Below, one piece after another: positions 1-9,482 of a stretch of 64,000 nt of DNA; position 1 is the stretch's first letter, and every line of letters begins with the position of its first letter. A model generated the notes under the pieces. It saw nothing but the letters and a program-made list of their open reading frames with translations. It was not told the DNA's origin and ran no database searches. The translations under genes and the position numbers were made by a program. The DNA is from Orientallactaga sibirica (taxonomy: Eukaryota; Chordata; Mammalia; Rodentia; Dipodidae): positions 29,335,001-29,399,000 of the forward strand of contig JAEOAD010000025.1 in assembly GCA_036365145.1 (NCBI GenBank), read 5' to 3'.

Positions 1-1129
1 TCCCTTCCTCCTGGGTGGGCAATGTGTTCCCTTGGCCTCTCTTGGGTCTCCCAGCCGCCTTCCTCCCCCACAAGTTGGCAGCACTCCTGGCCCCTGGGAG
101 CAGGCTGACAGCTGTAAAACCTGGACGAGCAGAAAAGCTGAGGGGACCTTGGAGCCTACAGCTCTCCTGGGAGGTACGGCAGCCATAGGCCTTCCCCCAG
201 TGCCCCCTCAACCCTGCCGCCTGCCCCTAGCCTCCCTGCCTCTAGGACCTGGACAGAGAATGGGCAGCTCCTGGGGTTTCCCCAGCCCGCAGCAACAGGA
301 AGGGGAAGCCTGCTTCTTGGCTGCCTTCCAGGCACTAAGCCAGACTAAAGTTCAGGGGAGGAGCCTGTTGGGGACTCCCTTGACCTACTCATCGGTATTT
401 GGGGGCTCCAGTTCTAGAGCAAGGTCAAGTTTGGGGAAGGAGCCAGGAGAGGGGTGGGAACTGGAAGGCAGCACCCCATCCCCGTGTCTGCCTTTTGCAT
501 TCGCCAGAGCCAGTCGCCAGGTGGTTTGGAGCTCTCTGGACGGTCTCTTTCCTGAGCTGGGCTCGTGCGTGGGTGTGGGTTGAACACAACGTGTCTGCAT
601 CTTGGGGGCTGATAAGTGACTGGCAGGCCTGCCCTCCCAGCATCATCAGGATCTCGTTTATGGCTCGGGGGGGGGGTGTTGGCACAGTCCACATGTGGTT
701 CAATCCTCATATATCAGGGGCAGGAGGCGAGGGTATCCTGGAGGGTGGTCATCGTCTTCAGTGCCTCAGTTTCCCTTTCCCAGAGGCTGTTGCTGTTGAA
801 GGGACGGTCCTGTTGCGGGAAAGGCCTTGCAGTCCACACGGGCTCTTCTCTCTCAAGTGTCTCCAGGGTCCTCACCACCCCACCTTTCCAGGTCCTCCAA
901 ATGAGCCTCTGGGGACCCTCAGGCAGCAGAAACACAACAGGGAAAGAGCAAGCCCCTGGGGAGACCGGGGCAGACAACACTGGTGACTGTGCACATTCCC
1001 TGCCAGCAAGCCACCATCCCCTCCCCAGACCCCTGTGGCCTCTGGCTCTGAACACCTGGCCCGGGTCTCCTTCTTAAAGGCAAAGATCCCCCACTGTCAA
1101 CCCTGAAGCAGAAGGAAGAAAGAGAAACT
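1..1129. other. Unique GC-rich left flank, no gene recognised
   Basis: No SINE, LTR or exon is recognisable. Open frames of 180-195 codons exist on the plus strand (32-583 and 399-986) but overlap each other, resemble no family I know and look like chance frames in GC-rich DNA. A run of ten G lies at 667-676. In human the neighbour on this side of CD5L is FCRL1; no Ig-domain exon is visible here. Confidence 0.5.
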
Positions 1130-1275
1130 AGCTGGGTGTGGTGGTGCACGCCTTTAATCCCAGTACTCGGGAGGCAGAGATAGGAGGATCGCTGTGAGTT
1201 CGAAGCCAGCCTCAAACTACATAATGAATTCCAGGTCAGCCTGGGATAGAGTGAGACCCTACCTCGAAACCACTT
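1130..1275 (+). mobile_element. B1-type SINE
   Basis: 7SL-derived monomer with the Pol III box-like head, the TTTAATCCCAG motif and the conserved tail GAGTGAGACCCTACCTCGAAA. It has almost no A-tail and runs into a C-rich stretch. Confidence 0.9.
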
Positions 1276-1618
1276 CCCCCCCAAATAAGGAGAAACCGAG
1301 GCAAAGTGAGAAGAGTGAGTGGGAGGCCGAGGCCGGGCGCGCTGGGGTCGGCATCCTGGCTCATGGGGCCGGGCGGAGCCAAGAGCCTGCGGTGTCTGCG
1401 GATGAAGCAGCTGCGCGGCGCCAGCGCCCCCTGCCGAAAACGCTGCCGACGCCCAGTGAGTGACAGTGTAGATCAAGCCAAGAAAACAAGATGCCACTGG
1501 CCAGCGACATACGGGTGAGAAAGTCCTAGCTATCCAGCGCCCATCGGAATGTAACTAGCCAGGCACCATACTGTCCCCAGTGTGCACCAAAGACTTTCAC
1601 AGTAGACGATTACATGTC
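1276..1618. other. CpG-rich unrecognised block
   Basis: Positions 1318-1460 are dense in CpG, unlike the surroundings. A plus-strand ATG at 1402 is followed by a basic frame (MKQLRGASAPC...) and a GTGAGTG donor-like site at 1456. It could be an orphan first exon or a fragment of a GC-rich 5' UTR retrocopy. I cannot assign it to a gene. Confidence 0.3.
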
Positions 1619-1807
1619 TCGGTGCTGGGATTAAAGGCGTGTGCCACCATGCCCAGATTGTTTTGTTTTTTTGAGGTAGGGTTTCACTCTAGTCCAGGCT
1701 GACCTGCAACTCACTCTGTATTCCCAGGCTGGCCTTGAACTCATAGTGATCCTCTTATCTCTGCCTTCTGAGTGCTGGGGTTAAAGGCCTGCGCCACCAC
1801 GCTGGCT
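1619..1807 (-). mobile_element. B1-type SINE plus B1 fragment
   Basis: A 38-bp B1 end (1619-1656) lies directly before a full-length B1 (1662-1807), both on the minus strand. This suggests one B1 inserted into the T-rich part of another. Confidence 0.8.
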
Positions 1808-2047
1808 CAGTGGTTCTTTTTATGACACTTGTCTTGTGTCTCAGGTCATAAAAATTCCTGAACTTTCACATCAGTGTAGGATGAGGCTTTAGTGGGGTAT
1901 CTTACCAGGAAATGCTGGCTAGAGGAAGGAAAGGCTGTGATCCCAGTCACATCATTCCATGGGCAGGCAAGGCTGGGCCCGGGCAATCTGCTATATCCAG
2001 AGGAGGGGCTCAGCTCACTCTTTTTTATTTTATTTTTTCATTTTTAT

Positions 2048-2337
2048 TTTTTGGGGTTTTCAAGGTAGGGTCTCGCTCTAGCCCAGGCTGACTTGGAATT
2101 CACTATGTAGCCTCAGGGTGGCCTTGAACTCATGGCTATCCTCCTACCTCTGCCTCCCAAGTGTTGGAATTAATGAAGTGTGCCACCACACCCAGCTTCT
2201 TTGTTTATTTTTATTTATTTTTATTTTTTTGAAGTAGAGGCTTTAGCCCAGGCAGGGTGGCCTCAAACTCACAGAGATCCTCCTGCCTCTGTCTCCTGAG
2301 TGCTGGGATTCAAGGCGTGTACCACCATGCCTGGTTC
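2048..2337 (-). mobile_element. Two minus-strand B1 SINEs
   Basis: 2048-2197 is full length and diverged. 2225-2337 is a shorter copy lacking part of the middle. They are separated by a T-rich linker. Confidence 0.8.
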
Positions 2338-3568
2338 TGCTCTTTCTGTAAAACAAGCCTGGACAGTGAGGTACAAGCACATCACTGACCTCAAGTGTCC
2401 AGGTTGGGGGCCAGCAAGGCATGCAGGAGAGCCAGCTGTTCAGGTCCAGATGTCCAGAGACCTGGGGACTTACAGGGCATTTGTAATTCCTCTGGCTTGG
2501 AGAATAGGGGCAATACAACTGTGGTAAGTTGTGTGGGTGCAAACTATTCTCCCCACACCCCCTGGCACCCAGGGCTCAGTCCTCCAGTCTGGGCTGTCTG
2601 ACCTATCAGGAGCAAAGGCCTGGCTTCAGGGCCCCAGTTACAGCCCTACCCTTCCCTGTGGGCTGCACCTGACCTGCAACTTACCCTGTCCTCCAGGACA
2701 CTGTCCTGCTTCATTGCAATGTCACAGGGTTGGTCCCACCCTGCCCCGAATGGATGCCTGTTCTGCCTGTCATTTTGCTCGCAGGTTCCCCTGTGATCAC
2801 AGCTTTGCTCCTGTCTTTGTGCCCCAGAGGCGCTAATTACAGGCTTGTCCAGTGGTGACCTGATGGTGGAAGGCCTCCTCTCAGGAAATCTCTACCCAAG
2901 ACCAAGTGGCGATTGCGCCCACGTGCTGACATCAGGCCCTGCAGGTGGCTGTGGGAGAGGCTTGGCGGGGCTTTCAATGTGACTGGAAAGCCTGTACCCA
3001 CCACAGTTGTGTCACCATCACACCAGCGGGCACATCTTGCCTGGCATTCTGACAGTGCGGCATATGCAGTGTCCACTGCTGAGCAGGACTGCTGGTGGCC
3101 ATTCTCTCATGGCGGCCTGAAGGTCAGTCCCAGGGAGGGAGCTCTGACTCATGTCTTGTGGCCAACGCGCATTGTGTCTTTGGAAACAGGGTCTTACCGT
3201 CTCGTTCTGCTATGCGACCAACAGCAGTGCTAACAGCCGCCTTCATTTTGGGGGCCTCTGAGGCTTCTCTGGCCCACACCTCATAGGGAGGTAATCCACC
3301 CTGGCAGTAAGGTTCTGGGGAATGCTTTGTTCCACCCACACAGGGTGCCTCCTGCACTTAAACTCCATTTTCCTCTTAGTTAATCCAGCCCTGGTGGCGT
3401 TTCCAGGGCAGGTGGAAATGCCATTGTGCCTGCCTGCCCTCAGCACAGTTCTGTGCACCAGTGTTTGTGAGAAGAGTGCCCGTCAGTGCCCAGAAAGTCT
3501 CCGGACAGACTTCCTGGCGTCCGCCAGCAGTACATTAACTCCTTCAGAAGATCTTCAGGTGCCCACAC
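2338..3568. other. Unique sequence, nothing recognised
   Basis: No repeat, splice-flanked open frame or RNA gene is apparent. Short frames on both strands are under 110 codons and unlike known domains. Confidence 0.5.
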
Positions 3569-3726
3569 AGGACACAGACATGGGTGAGACCTTCAAGGTG
3601 CCTTCACCTCTTTATCAGAGTATACAGGGTTCCCCAGTCAACCCAGCAGGACACAGACATGGGTGAGACCTTCAAGGTGCCTTCACCTCTTTATCAGAGT
3701 GTACAGGGTTTCCCAGTCAACCCAGC
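3569..3726 (+). repeat. 79-bp direct tandem duplication (2 copies)
   Basis: The unit beginning AGGACACAGACATGGGTGAG occurs at 3569 and again at 3648. The copies differ at about three positions (TATACAGGGTTCC against TGTACAGGGTTTC), so the duplication is fairly recent. Confidence 0.95.
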
Positions 3727-3862
3727 AGGTGTCGTGTGGATCTCGCTCCACTCTAAAACCCTCAGCAAAGCTCCTGTTGCGTCTTGCCCTTGTGGGGACT
3801 GATTTCCCAGCCTGTCCTTGGCACTAGAATTTTTTCATAATAACCTATCAGCCCTCTTTTCC

Positions 3863-3971
3863 CCCCCTTTATGAGTCAGGGTCTTATTATATAGCTCAAG
3901 ATGGCCTTGTGATCCTCTTGCCTCTGCCTCCTGACTGATGGGATTATAGGAACAGCCACTGTGCCCAGGCA
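3863..3971 (-). mobile_element. Old B1/7SL-like SINE remnant
   Basis: Diverged monomer: AGTCAGGGTCTTATTATATAG at one end and GGGATTATAGGAACAGCCACTGTGCC at the other, in the order expected for an inverted B1. Confidence 0.6.
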
Positions 3972-4036
3972 GCAACTTTCACTGAGTCAAGTGCTTTAAG
4001 TGCATTGTTAATTACCATATTCAAATCAGTGAAAAG

Positions 4037-4160
4037 AGCCGGCTGTCATGGCGCACGCCTTTAATCCCAGCACTTTGGAGGCAGAGGTAGGAGCATTGCT
4101 GTGAGTTCAAGGCCAGCCTGAGCCTTCATAGTGAATTCCAGGTCAGCTTGGGGTAGAGCA
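4037..4160 (+). mobile_element. B1 SINE, 3'-truncated
   Basis: The B1 head through GTCAGCTTGGGGTAGAGCA is present; the ACCCTACCTCGAAA tail is missing. It is joined without a gap to a DIP fragment at 4161. Confidence 0.85.
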
Positions 4161-4272
4161 TGATGCATGTGCCACTTTGTGCAGCTGGCTTATATGGGTC
4201 CTGGGGAATTGAACCTGAGTCCTTTGACTTTGCAGGTAAGTACCTTAACCACTAAGCCATCTCTCCAGCCCC
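4161..4272 (-). mobile_element. DIP-type SINE fragment
   Basis: Only the tRNA-derived head survives, ending AAGCCATCTCTCCAGCCCC. The direct fusion to the truncated B1 before it points to a deletion between two SINEs. Confidence 0.85.
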
Positions 4273-4346
4273 AAGCCTTCTATTTTGAAGCTAAATAGTA
4301 TAACTTCTTGTGGTGGTTTAAATGTAAATGTCCCCATAGACTCAGG

Positions 4347-4757
4347 TTTTTTTTTGTTATTTATTTATTTATATTGACAACTTCTTTAACTGTAGACGAT
4401 ATCCCATGTACTTCCCTCCCTCCCCCCACTTTCCCTTTGAAACTCCACTCTCCATCATATCCCCTCCCCCTCTCAATCAGTCTCTCTTTTCAGTTTGATG
4501 TCATCTTTTCCTCCTACTATGATGGTCTTGTGTAGGTAGTGTCAGGCACTGTGAATATATATATATATATATATATATCCAGGCCATTTTGTGCCTGGAG
4601 GAACACGTTGTAAGGAGTCCTACTCTTCCTTTGGCTCTTACATTCTTTCCGGCCCCTCTTCTGCAATGAACCCTGAGCCTTGGAAGGTGGGTTTGAGATG
4701 TCTCAGTGCTGAGCACTCCTCTGTCCCTTCTTCTCAGCACCATGGTGCCTTCTGAGA
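4347..4757 (-). mobile_element. LINE-1 3' UTR fragment
   Basis: Inverted 3' end of the same L1 family as at 24250-25246: shared blocks include GTCTTGTGTAGGTAGTGTCAGGCAC and CTCAGCACCATGGTGCCTTCTGA read on the plus strand. An (AT)n expansion at 4554-4577 replaces a short GATATC-containing stretch seen in the other copies. It sits inside the MaLR 5' LTR, with AGACTCAGG on both sides as a likely target duplication. Confidence 0.85.
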
Positions 4758-4758
4758 C

Positions 4759-4763
<5 letters not shown>

Positions 4764-4789
<26 letters not shown>

Positions 4790-4926
4790 GAGGTAGGGTC
4801 TCACTCTAGATATCAGGCTGACCTGGAATTCACTATGTAGTCTCAGGGTGGCCTCCAACTCATGGTGATCCTCCTACCTCTGCCTCCCGAGTGCTGGGAT
4901 TAAAGGCGTGCGCCACCACACCCAGC
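4764..4926 (-). mobile_element. B1 SINE
   Basis: Full-length inverted B1 with a T-run. It inserted beside the L1, so AGACTCAGG now occurs three times (before the L1, before the B1 and after the B1). Confidence 0.9.
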
Positions 4927-5230
4927 TGAGACTCAGGCATTTTTAAGATTAAGCTTCTTACTTAAGTCTCCAACAGGCAGAGCCCTGCTTGAGGAGGCAT
5001 GTGTCATTGGGGGCAGATTGAGTCCAGCCCTAGGTGTGTGTTCAGAGTCAGCTCATGCTTGCTGGTTCTGGCTGTTGCCCCTCTGCAATGGATGTGTGAT
5101 GAAGTGAGCCAGCTGCTTATGCCATGATGAAGCTTCCGTTGGAATTTTAAGTCTGAAATAAACCCTTTCCTCTCATAAGCTGCTTCTAGCTGGGGACTTA
5201 TTCCACCAACATAAAGGCAACTGAAACAGA

Positions 5231-6437
5231 AAATTGGTACTGAGAAGTGGGGTTATTGTGACGAATTTTTCTTTTTGGGAACTTGTGCATCAGAGGACTG
5301 TGGGATAGTCTGGTGAGAGTTTGAAAATGCTAAATGCAGAGAGAATCGTGGACTGTGAATGCTTGGCTAGTGAACTGAGGTTTCAAAGGAGGAGAGAACT
5401 TTGTTGGAACTGGGCTACTGGCAGAAAGGCTGGCTGCATTCTGCCCAAGTCCTGAGACTCTGAGCAAAGTTGAATTTCAAGGTAATGGACTAGTGTACTT
5501 GGCAGAAGGTATACAACATAAAGATGAAGAGTGCATCACAGGAAAAGGTTCAGCAACTCTGATGTTGTAAGTACAGAGACTGTACTCAAGACTCAAGCTG
5601 TGATTGTTAAGGAGGCCTCCACCATTCAAAGTAGGCTAACTGTTCTGCATTGAAACAATGATAAAGATGCCCTGATGGTGAAAACCTACCCATGGAAGGC
5701 TCAAGCTAGTACGTTTGCATTTTCTTTTGAAAGGAGGAGCTTAAAGAAAGATTGGTGAGGAGGTATTCTGCTCTTCAAGGTTAAGCTTTATCCCCCTCCC
5801 ACACACACACAGACACTGGATTTACATATTGGGCTATGCCACCCAGCGAGTGCTGGTTTGGAAAACATGGAAAATATGAAGTGGTTCATGAATTGCACAT
5901 GGTTCCAGGAACTGCTGAGAAGTGGCAGTATGAACCAGGGTTGAAATCTCTGTATGAAAGCCCAGTAAGGCCATTGTATGGGTTTCAATGGAGACCCCAA
6001 AGTTTGCATACCTAGACCGTGGGATGGCTGCCAAGGACTGCTGCTGGCTCAGGATGGAGTTTCCCCTGGCTGTGAGCAGCCCAACTGGAGGGGCAGAATT
6101 TGAAATCCAGAGACCTTGCCACTAATTCCAGATGTCAGACTTGGAGCTGTAGAGGTTTGGTATTTGCTTCCTGGTTATTGATTTTGCATTGGCACAGTCT
6201 CCACTTATTGTATCTTCTTTTTGCAATGGAAACGTTTACTCTGTGCATTATGTGTTGGAAGCACGTAACTTGCGTTTTGATCTTACAGGGCTCACAATTA
6301 AGAGACAGTCTTGAATCTCAGATGAAACTTTGGACTTTTGAACAGCATTAAAGTTGGTAAACTATGGGGACTTTTGAAGTTGGACTGACTGCATTTTGCA
6401 TTGTGAGATGATCATAAATTTATGGAGGGTAGGGACA
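5231..6437 (+). mobile_element. MaLR internal region
   Basis: Begins AAAATTGGTACTGAGAAGTGGGG, the usual first motif of MaLR internal sequence. Further on are GAACTGGGCTACTGGCAGAAAGG, a segment resembling GCACGTAACTTGCGTTTTGATCTTACAGG, and GATGAAACTTTGGACTTTTGAACAG just before the 3' LTR. It holds no long open frame. MaLR internal sequence is rarely kept; solo LTRs are the norm. Confidence 0.75.
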
Positions 6438-6504
6438 GAACATGATGGTTTGAATGTAAGTGCACCATAGACTCGGGGATTTTTGATTAAGATTAAGCTT
6501 CCTA

Positions 6505-6664
6505 GCTGGGTGTGGTGATGCCCGCCATTAATCTCAGCACTTATGAGGCAGAGGTAGGAGGATTGCCATGAGTTCAAGGTCACCCTGAGACTACACAGTG
6601 AATTCCAGGTCAGCCTGGGCTAGAGTGAGACCCTACCTCGTAAAACAAAAACAACAACAACCTC
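6505..6664 (+). mobile_element. B1 SINE in MaLR 3' LTR
   Basis: Full-length B1 with a CAA-rich tail. GATTAAG flanks it as a target duplication and comes from the LTR's AAGATTAAGCTTC. Confidence 0.85.
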
Positions 6665-6678
6665 AACAAAAAAGATTA

Positions 6679-6890
6679 AGGGCTGGAGAGATGGCTTAAT
6701 GGTTATGGTGTTTGCCTGCAAAGCCGAAGGATCCTGGTTCGATTCTCCAGGACCCACGAAAGCCAGATGCATGAGGGGGTGCATGCATCTGGAGTTCTTT
6801 TGCAGTGGCTAGAGGCCCTGGCACACACATTCTTTCCCTCCCTCTGCCTCTTTCTCTCAAATAAATAAATAAATAAATAAAAATAAAAAG
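6679..6890 (+). mobile_element. DIP-type SINE
   Basis: Complete: GGGCTGGAGAGATGGCTTA head, CCAGATGCATGAGG core, CT-rich part, (AAAT)n tail. GATT(T)AAGCTTC after the tail repeats the LTR motif. Confidence 0.9.
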
Positions 6891-6904
6891 ATTTAAGCTT
6901 CTTG

Positions 6905-7100
6905 GGCTGGAGAGATGGCTCAGCAGTTAAAGGTGCTGTCTTTTTTTTGTTGTTGTTTGTTTTTCGAGGTAGGGTCTCACTGTGGCCCAGGCTGACCTGG
7001 AATTAACTATGCAATCTCAGGGTGGCCTTGAACTCACGGCAATCCTCCTACCTCTGCCTCCCGAGTGCTGGGATTAAAGGCGTGCGCCACCACGCCTGGC
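6905..7100. mobile_element. DIP head interrupted by inverted B1
   Basis: 6905-6942 is the first 38 bp of a plus-strand DIP. 6943-7100 is a full-length minus-strand B1. Confidence 0.85.
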
Positions 7101-7199
7101 TTATTTATTCATTTCTAAACAGAGAGATAGAGAAAAGAGAAATAGATTTCAAAGAATATTTATTCATCTTTCTTCTTGCTTTCTTTCTTTCTTCTTTTC

Positions 7200-7258
7200 T
7201 TTTTTTTCAAGGCAGGGTCTTACTCTCGCCTAGACTGACCTCAAACTCATGTCGTCCT
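7200..7258 (-). mobile_element. B1 SINE fragment
   Basis: Left part only (CAAGGCAGGGTCTTACTCTC...). It is cut at CTCCTGTTATG by the next SINE. Confidence 0.7.
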
Positions 7259-7265
7259 CCTGTTA

Positions 7266-7453
7266 TGAGAGAGAGAGAGGAAGAGGCAGAGAGAGAATGG
7301 GCGTGTCAGGGCTTCTCAGCCGCTGTGAATGCACTCCAGATGCATCTTGTGTGCATCTCTGTGCATTTGGCTAAATGTGGGACCTGGAGATTTGAATGGG
7401 TGTTCTTAGGCTTCGCAGGCAGGCGCCTTAACTGCTAAGCCGTCTCTCCAGCT
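7266..7453 (-). mobile_element. DIP-like SINE, long subfamily
   Basis: Flanked by the 11-bp duplication CTCCTGTTATG. It has the subfamily head TTCTTAGGCTTCGCAGGCAGGC and CTAAATGTGGGACCTGGAGA instead of the standard GGGGAATTGAACC block. The CTCF-like segment seen in other members is lost. Confidence 0.8.
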
Positions 7454-7878
7454 CCTGTTATGTCATTTTTCTAAGGAAAAACATTATCTCCAATACTCTG
7501 TCATGATGGACATGGAGGAGCACTTTTGCCACCAGAAAGACTTGGGCTCTGCACTTACCAGCTGGGTAACCTCGAGCAAATTGTTACATCTCTAGCTCAC
7601 AGTTTTGTGTGTTTTTTTTTGGTCTTTAAATGGAGGCTGCAATGCTATGCCATTAGATTGGTGTGAAAAATCAGAGAAGATAACCATGGATTCGTATAGT
7701 CAAAACTTGAATTTATGTGACACTTAAATGTTTTGTTTCATAACTCTACTCTCGCCACTTCAGCCTTCACGCCAAGGTGACTTTCCTCTGTGGAAATGGG
7801 TGCTTGTTAAAAGTCATTGTGGGACAGGCATGCACCACCACACCCGGCAACAAATACATTTAAAAAAAAAGTCATTGT
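7454..7878. other. Unique sequence with a B1 end
   Basis: Mostly unrecognised. 7825-7850 is the last 26 bp of an inverted B1. AAAAGTCATTGTG occurs near 7807, 7868 and 8097, target-site copies generated by the flanking insertions. Confidence 0.5.
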
Positions 7879-8094
7879 GGGGCTGGAGGGATGGCTTAGC
7901 GATTAAGGTGCTTATCTGCAAAGCCAAAGGACCCAGGTTTGATTTCCCAGGACCTACATAAGCCAGATAGACACACAAGCTGGTGCTTGCTTCTGGAGTT
8001 TGTTTGCAGTGGCTGAAGACCCTGGCGTGTCCTTTACCTCTCTATGTTCATCTTTCTCTCTTTCTCAAATAAATAAAATAAATATATATTTTTT
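7879..8094 (+). mobile_element. DIP-type SINE
   Basis: Complete copy flanked by the direct repeat AAAAAGTCATTGTG. Confidence 0.9.
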
Positions 8095-8107
8095 AAAAAG
8101 TCATTGT

Positions 8108-8230
8108 GTTGGAGTGGGGAGATGGCTCAGTGAATACAGTGCTGGCTGCTCGAGCGTGAATACACATGTTTGGATCTGCAGAGCCCACGTAAAAGCTATA
8201 ACCAAAGCATGTGGCATTTCCAGTAATTGG
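8108..8230 (+). mobile_element. B3-like SINE, 3'-truncated
   Basis: GGAGATGGCTCAGTGAATACAGTGC head and GAGCCCACGTAAAAGC core, of the kind in B2-superfamily B3 elements; the TC-rich and CA-rich end is missing. Confidence 0.55.
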
Positions 8231-8267
8231 ATCTTATGCTTTTGTTCAGGTGGACACCAAAGAGCAG

Positions 8268-8446
8268 TGGTATGGTGGTTTGAATGTAAAATCTTCCCCG
8301 TAGACTCATGTTTGAACACTCAATCCTTAGTTGGTGATGCTGTTTGGGAAGGTTCTTGAACTTTTAGAAGGTGGAGCCTTGCTGGTGGAAGTGTGTCATT
8401 GGGGGCAGATCTTGATGTGTTACAATCCAGCCCCAGTTGTTGTTTC

Positions 8447-8482
<36 letters not shown>
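8268..8482 (+). mobile_element. MaLR LTR fragment with (CA)n
   Basis: The LTR start GGTGGTTTGAATGTAAAATC and GTGGAGCCTTGCTGGTGGAAGTGTG run to 8448. A perfect (CA)17 follows at 8449-8482. On the minus (CD5L sense) strand this is a (TG)n tract about 70 nt after the AATAAA at 8559-8554. Confidence 0.75.
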
Positions 8483-8484
<2 letters not shown>

Positions 8485-8950
8485 ATGTATACATGTCAAC
8501 TGTCTTTCTGGCACTATGACAAAATACCTAGGAAAAATCAACTTAAAAGAAGATTTATTTTGGCTCACGGTTTTAAGAACTTTCAGCCCATGGTCACTCA
8601 GCTTTGTTGTTCGGGCCTTATGGAGGACAGTGCAGTGAGGCCAGCTGCTCATCTCATGGCTTCAAGGACGCTGAGGGGCAGCTCAGGGACCGAGGACAAA
8701 ATCTCCTCTTCAAGAACACCCCATTGACCTTCTTCCTCAACTAGGCCCTGCCTCCTGAAGTTTCTACTAACCATCTCCCAATGGCCCGTTATGTTATGAA
8801 TCTGTTGAGGATTAACCCATCCATGAGGGCTCTGACCTTGTGGTCCTTCCTCCCAGGCCCCACCTCTGAAAACTGCTCCAAGCCTCGAACACATGAGCTT
8901 CTGGAGGACTTGTAAGACTCGGGCCACAACAGTCTAGGCCTACAGACCAC
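8485..8950 (-). mobile_element. MaLR (MLT1/MST-like) LTR
   Basis: Reads as the reverse complement of an LTR: GACAAAATACCT, then GATTTATTTTGGCTCAC (the LTR poly(A) region), then CCCAGGCCCCACCTC. It is in sense with CD5L and downstream of its last exon. Confidence 0.6.
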
Positions 8951-9477
8951 GACTCTGTGACCGAAAGAGTCGTCTACTTTCTCTAAGAAACAGCCGAGCA
9001 GTGAGGTGGTGTTATCTGTTATGATCAATCACCTCATTTTTCATAAAGCCTGAGAAGAAAAGTTCAAAAAGATTGTTTTCTTTCTTCACTTCCAAAAATT
9101 GTCTGCGCGTATCTCCTTCAACTGTCCCTACTGTTGTCTCACCCCCCATGTTGTCTATAAACATACACATCTTGACCAGCAGCGGCCTGCACATCTGGTC
9201 AGGAAAGGCCAGGACCAGGGCTGAGAGGTCAGCAATGAGCGGAAGGCAACCAGGTGCTCTTCTCAAGCAAGCGGACACACAGTTCACATTCTGAGGCGAC
9301 CATGGAGGCTGTGTAGCCGTGGGGTGAAGGCAGAAGCAGTGTCGGGCTCCTGAGCCAAGGGAGAAGTAGCTAAGTCTGAGGCACCATTTGATGACTGGAA
9401 TAAGCAGGGCACAAGGGCACAAGCGGGGAACATGCAGGGCCCAGGATTCCAGGCCAAGCTTTAACATGGCCAGGACA
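8535..9477 (-). other. CD5L: CD5L 3' UTR (inferred extent)
   Basis: Starts after the TAG at 9480-9478. The proximal 500 bp is unique and pyrimidine-rich; the distal 400 bp is MaLR LTR. The far end rests only on the AATAAA above. Confidence 0.45.
8554..8559 (-). promoter_or_regulatory. Candidate CD5L poly(A) signal AATAAA
   Basis: The only AATAAA, ATTAAA or close variant I can find on the minus strand between the CD5L stop and this point. It is the LTR's own signal. It predicts a 3' UTR of about 0.9 kb. The downstream GU-rich tract is rather distant, so this is inference. Confidence 0.4.
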
Positions 9478-9482
9478 CTACT
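9478..9482 (-). CDS. CD5L: CD5L exon 6, last codon and stop
   Basis: The acceptor CCTCTTTTCTTTACAG is followed by AGTAG. Joined to the final G of exon 5 this gives GAG (Glu347) then TAG. Human CD5L ends in Gly at this point by the same arrangement. The choice rests on the strong acceptor, the phase and the total length of 347. Confidence 0.8.

Larger units (their letters stand above)
4308..6504 (+). mobile_element. ERVL-MaLR retrotransposon with internal region
   Basis: The 5' LTR starts at 4308 (GTGGTTTAAATGTAAATG), is split by an L1 at 4347-4757 and a B1 at 4764-4926, and resumes at 4927-5230, ending ATAAAGGCAACTGAAACAG with an AATAAA at about 5157. Non-coding internal sequence follows. 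A 3' LTR opens at about 6440 (GATGGTTTGAATGTAAGTG) and is cut off by SINEs at 6505. Order and motifs match MaLR elements such as MST/THE1 as I remember them. No retroviral protein is encoded, as usual for this non-autonomous class. Confidence 0.75.

Noticed and set aside
32..986. 183- and 195-codon overlapping plus frames
   Set aside because: Mutually overlapping in different frames of GC-rich DNA; no family resemblance.
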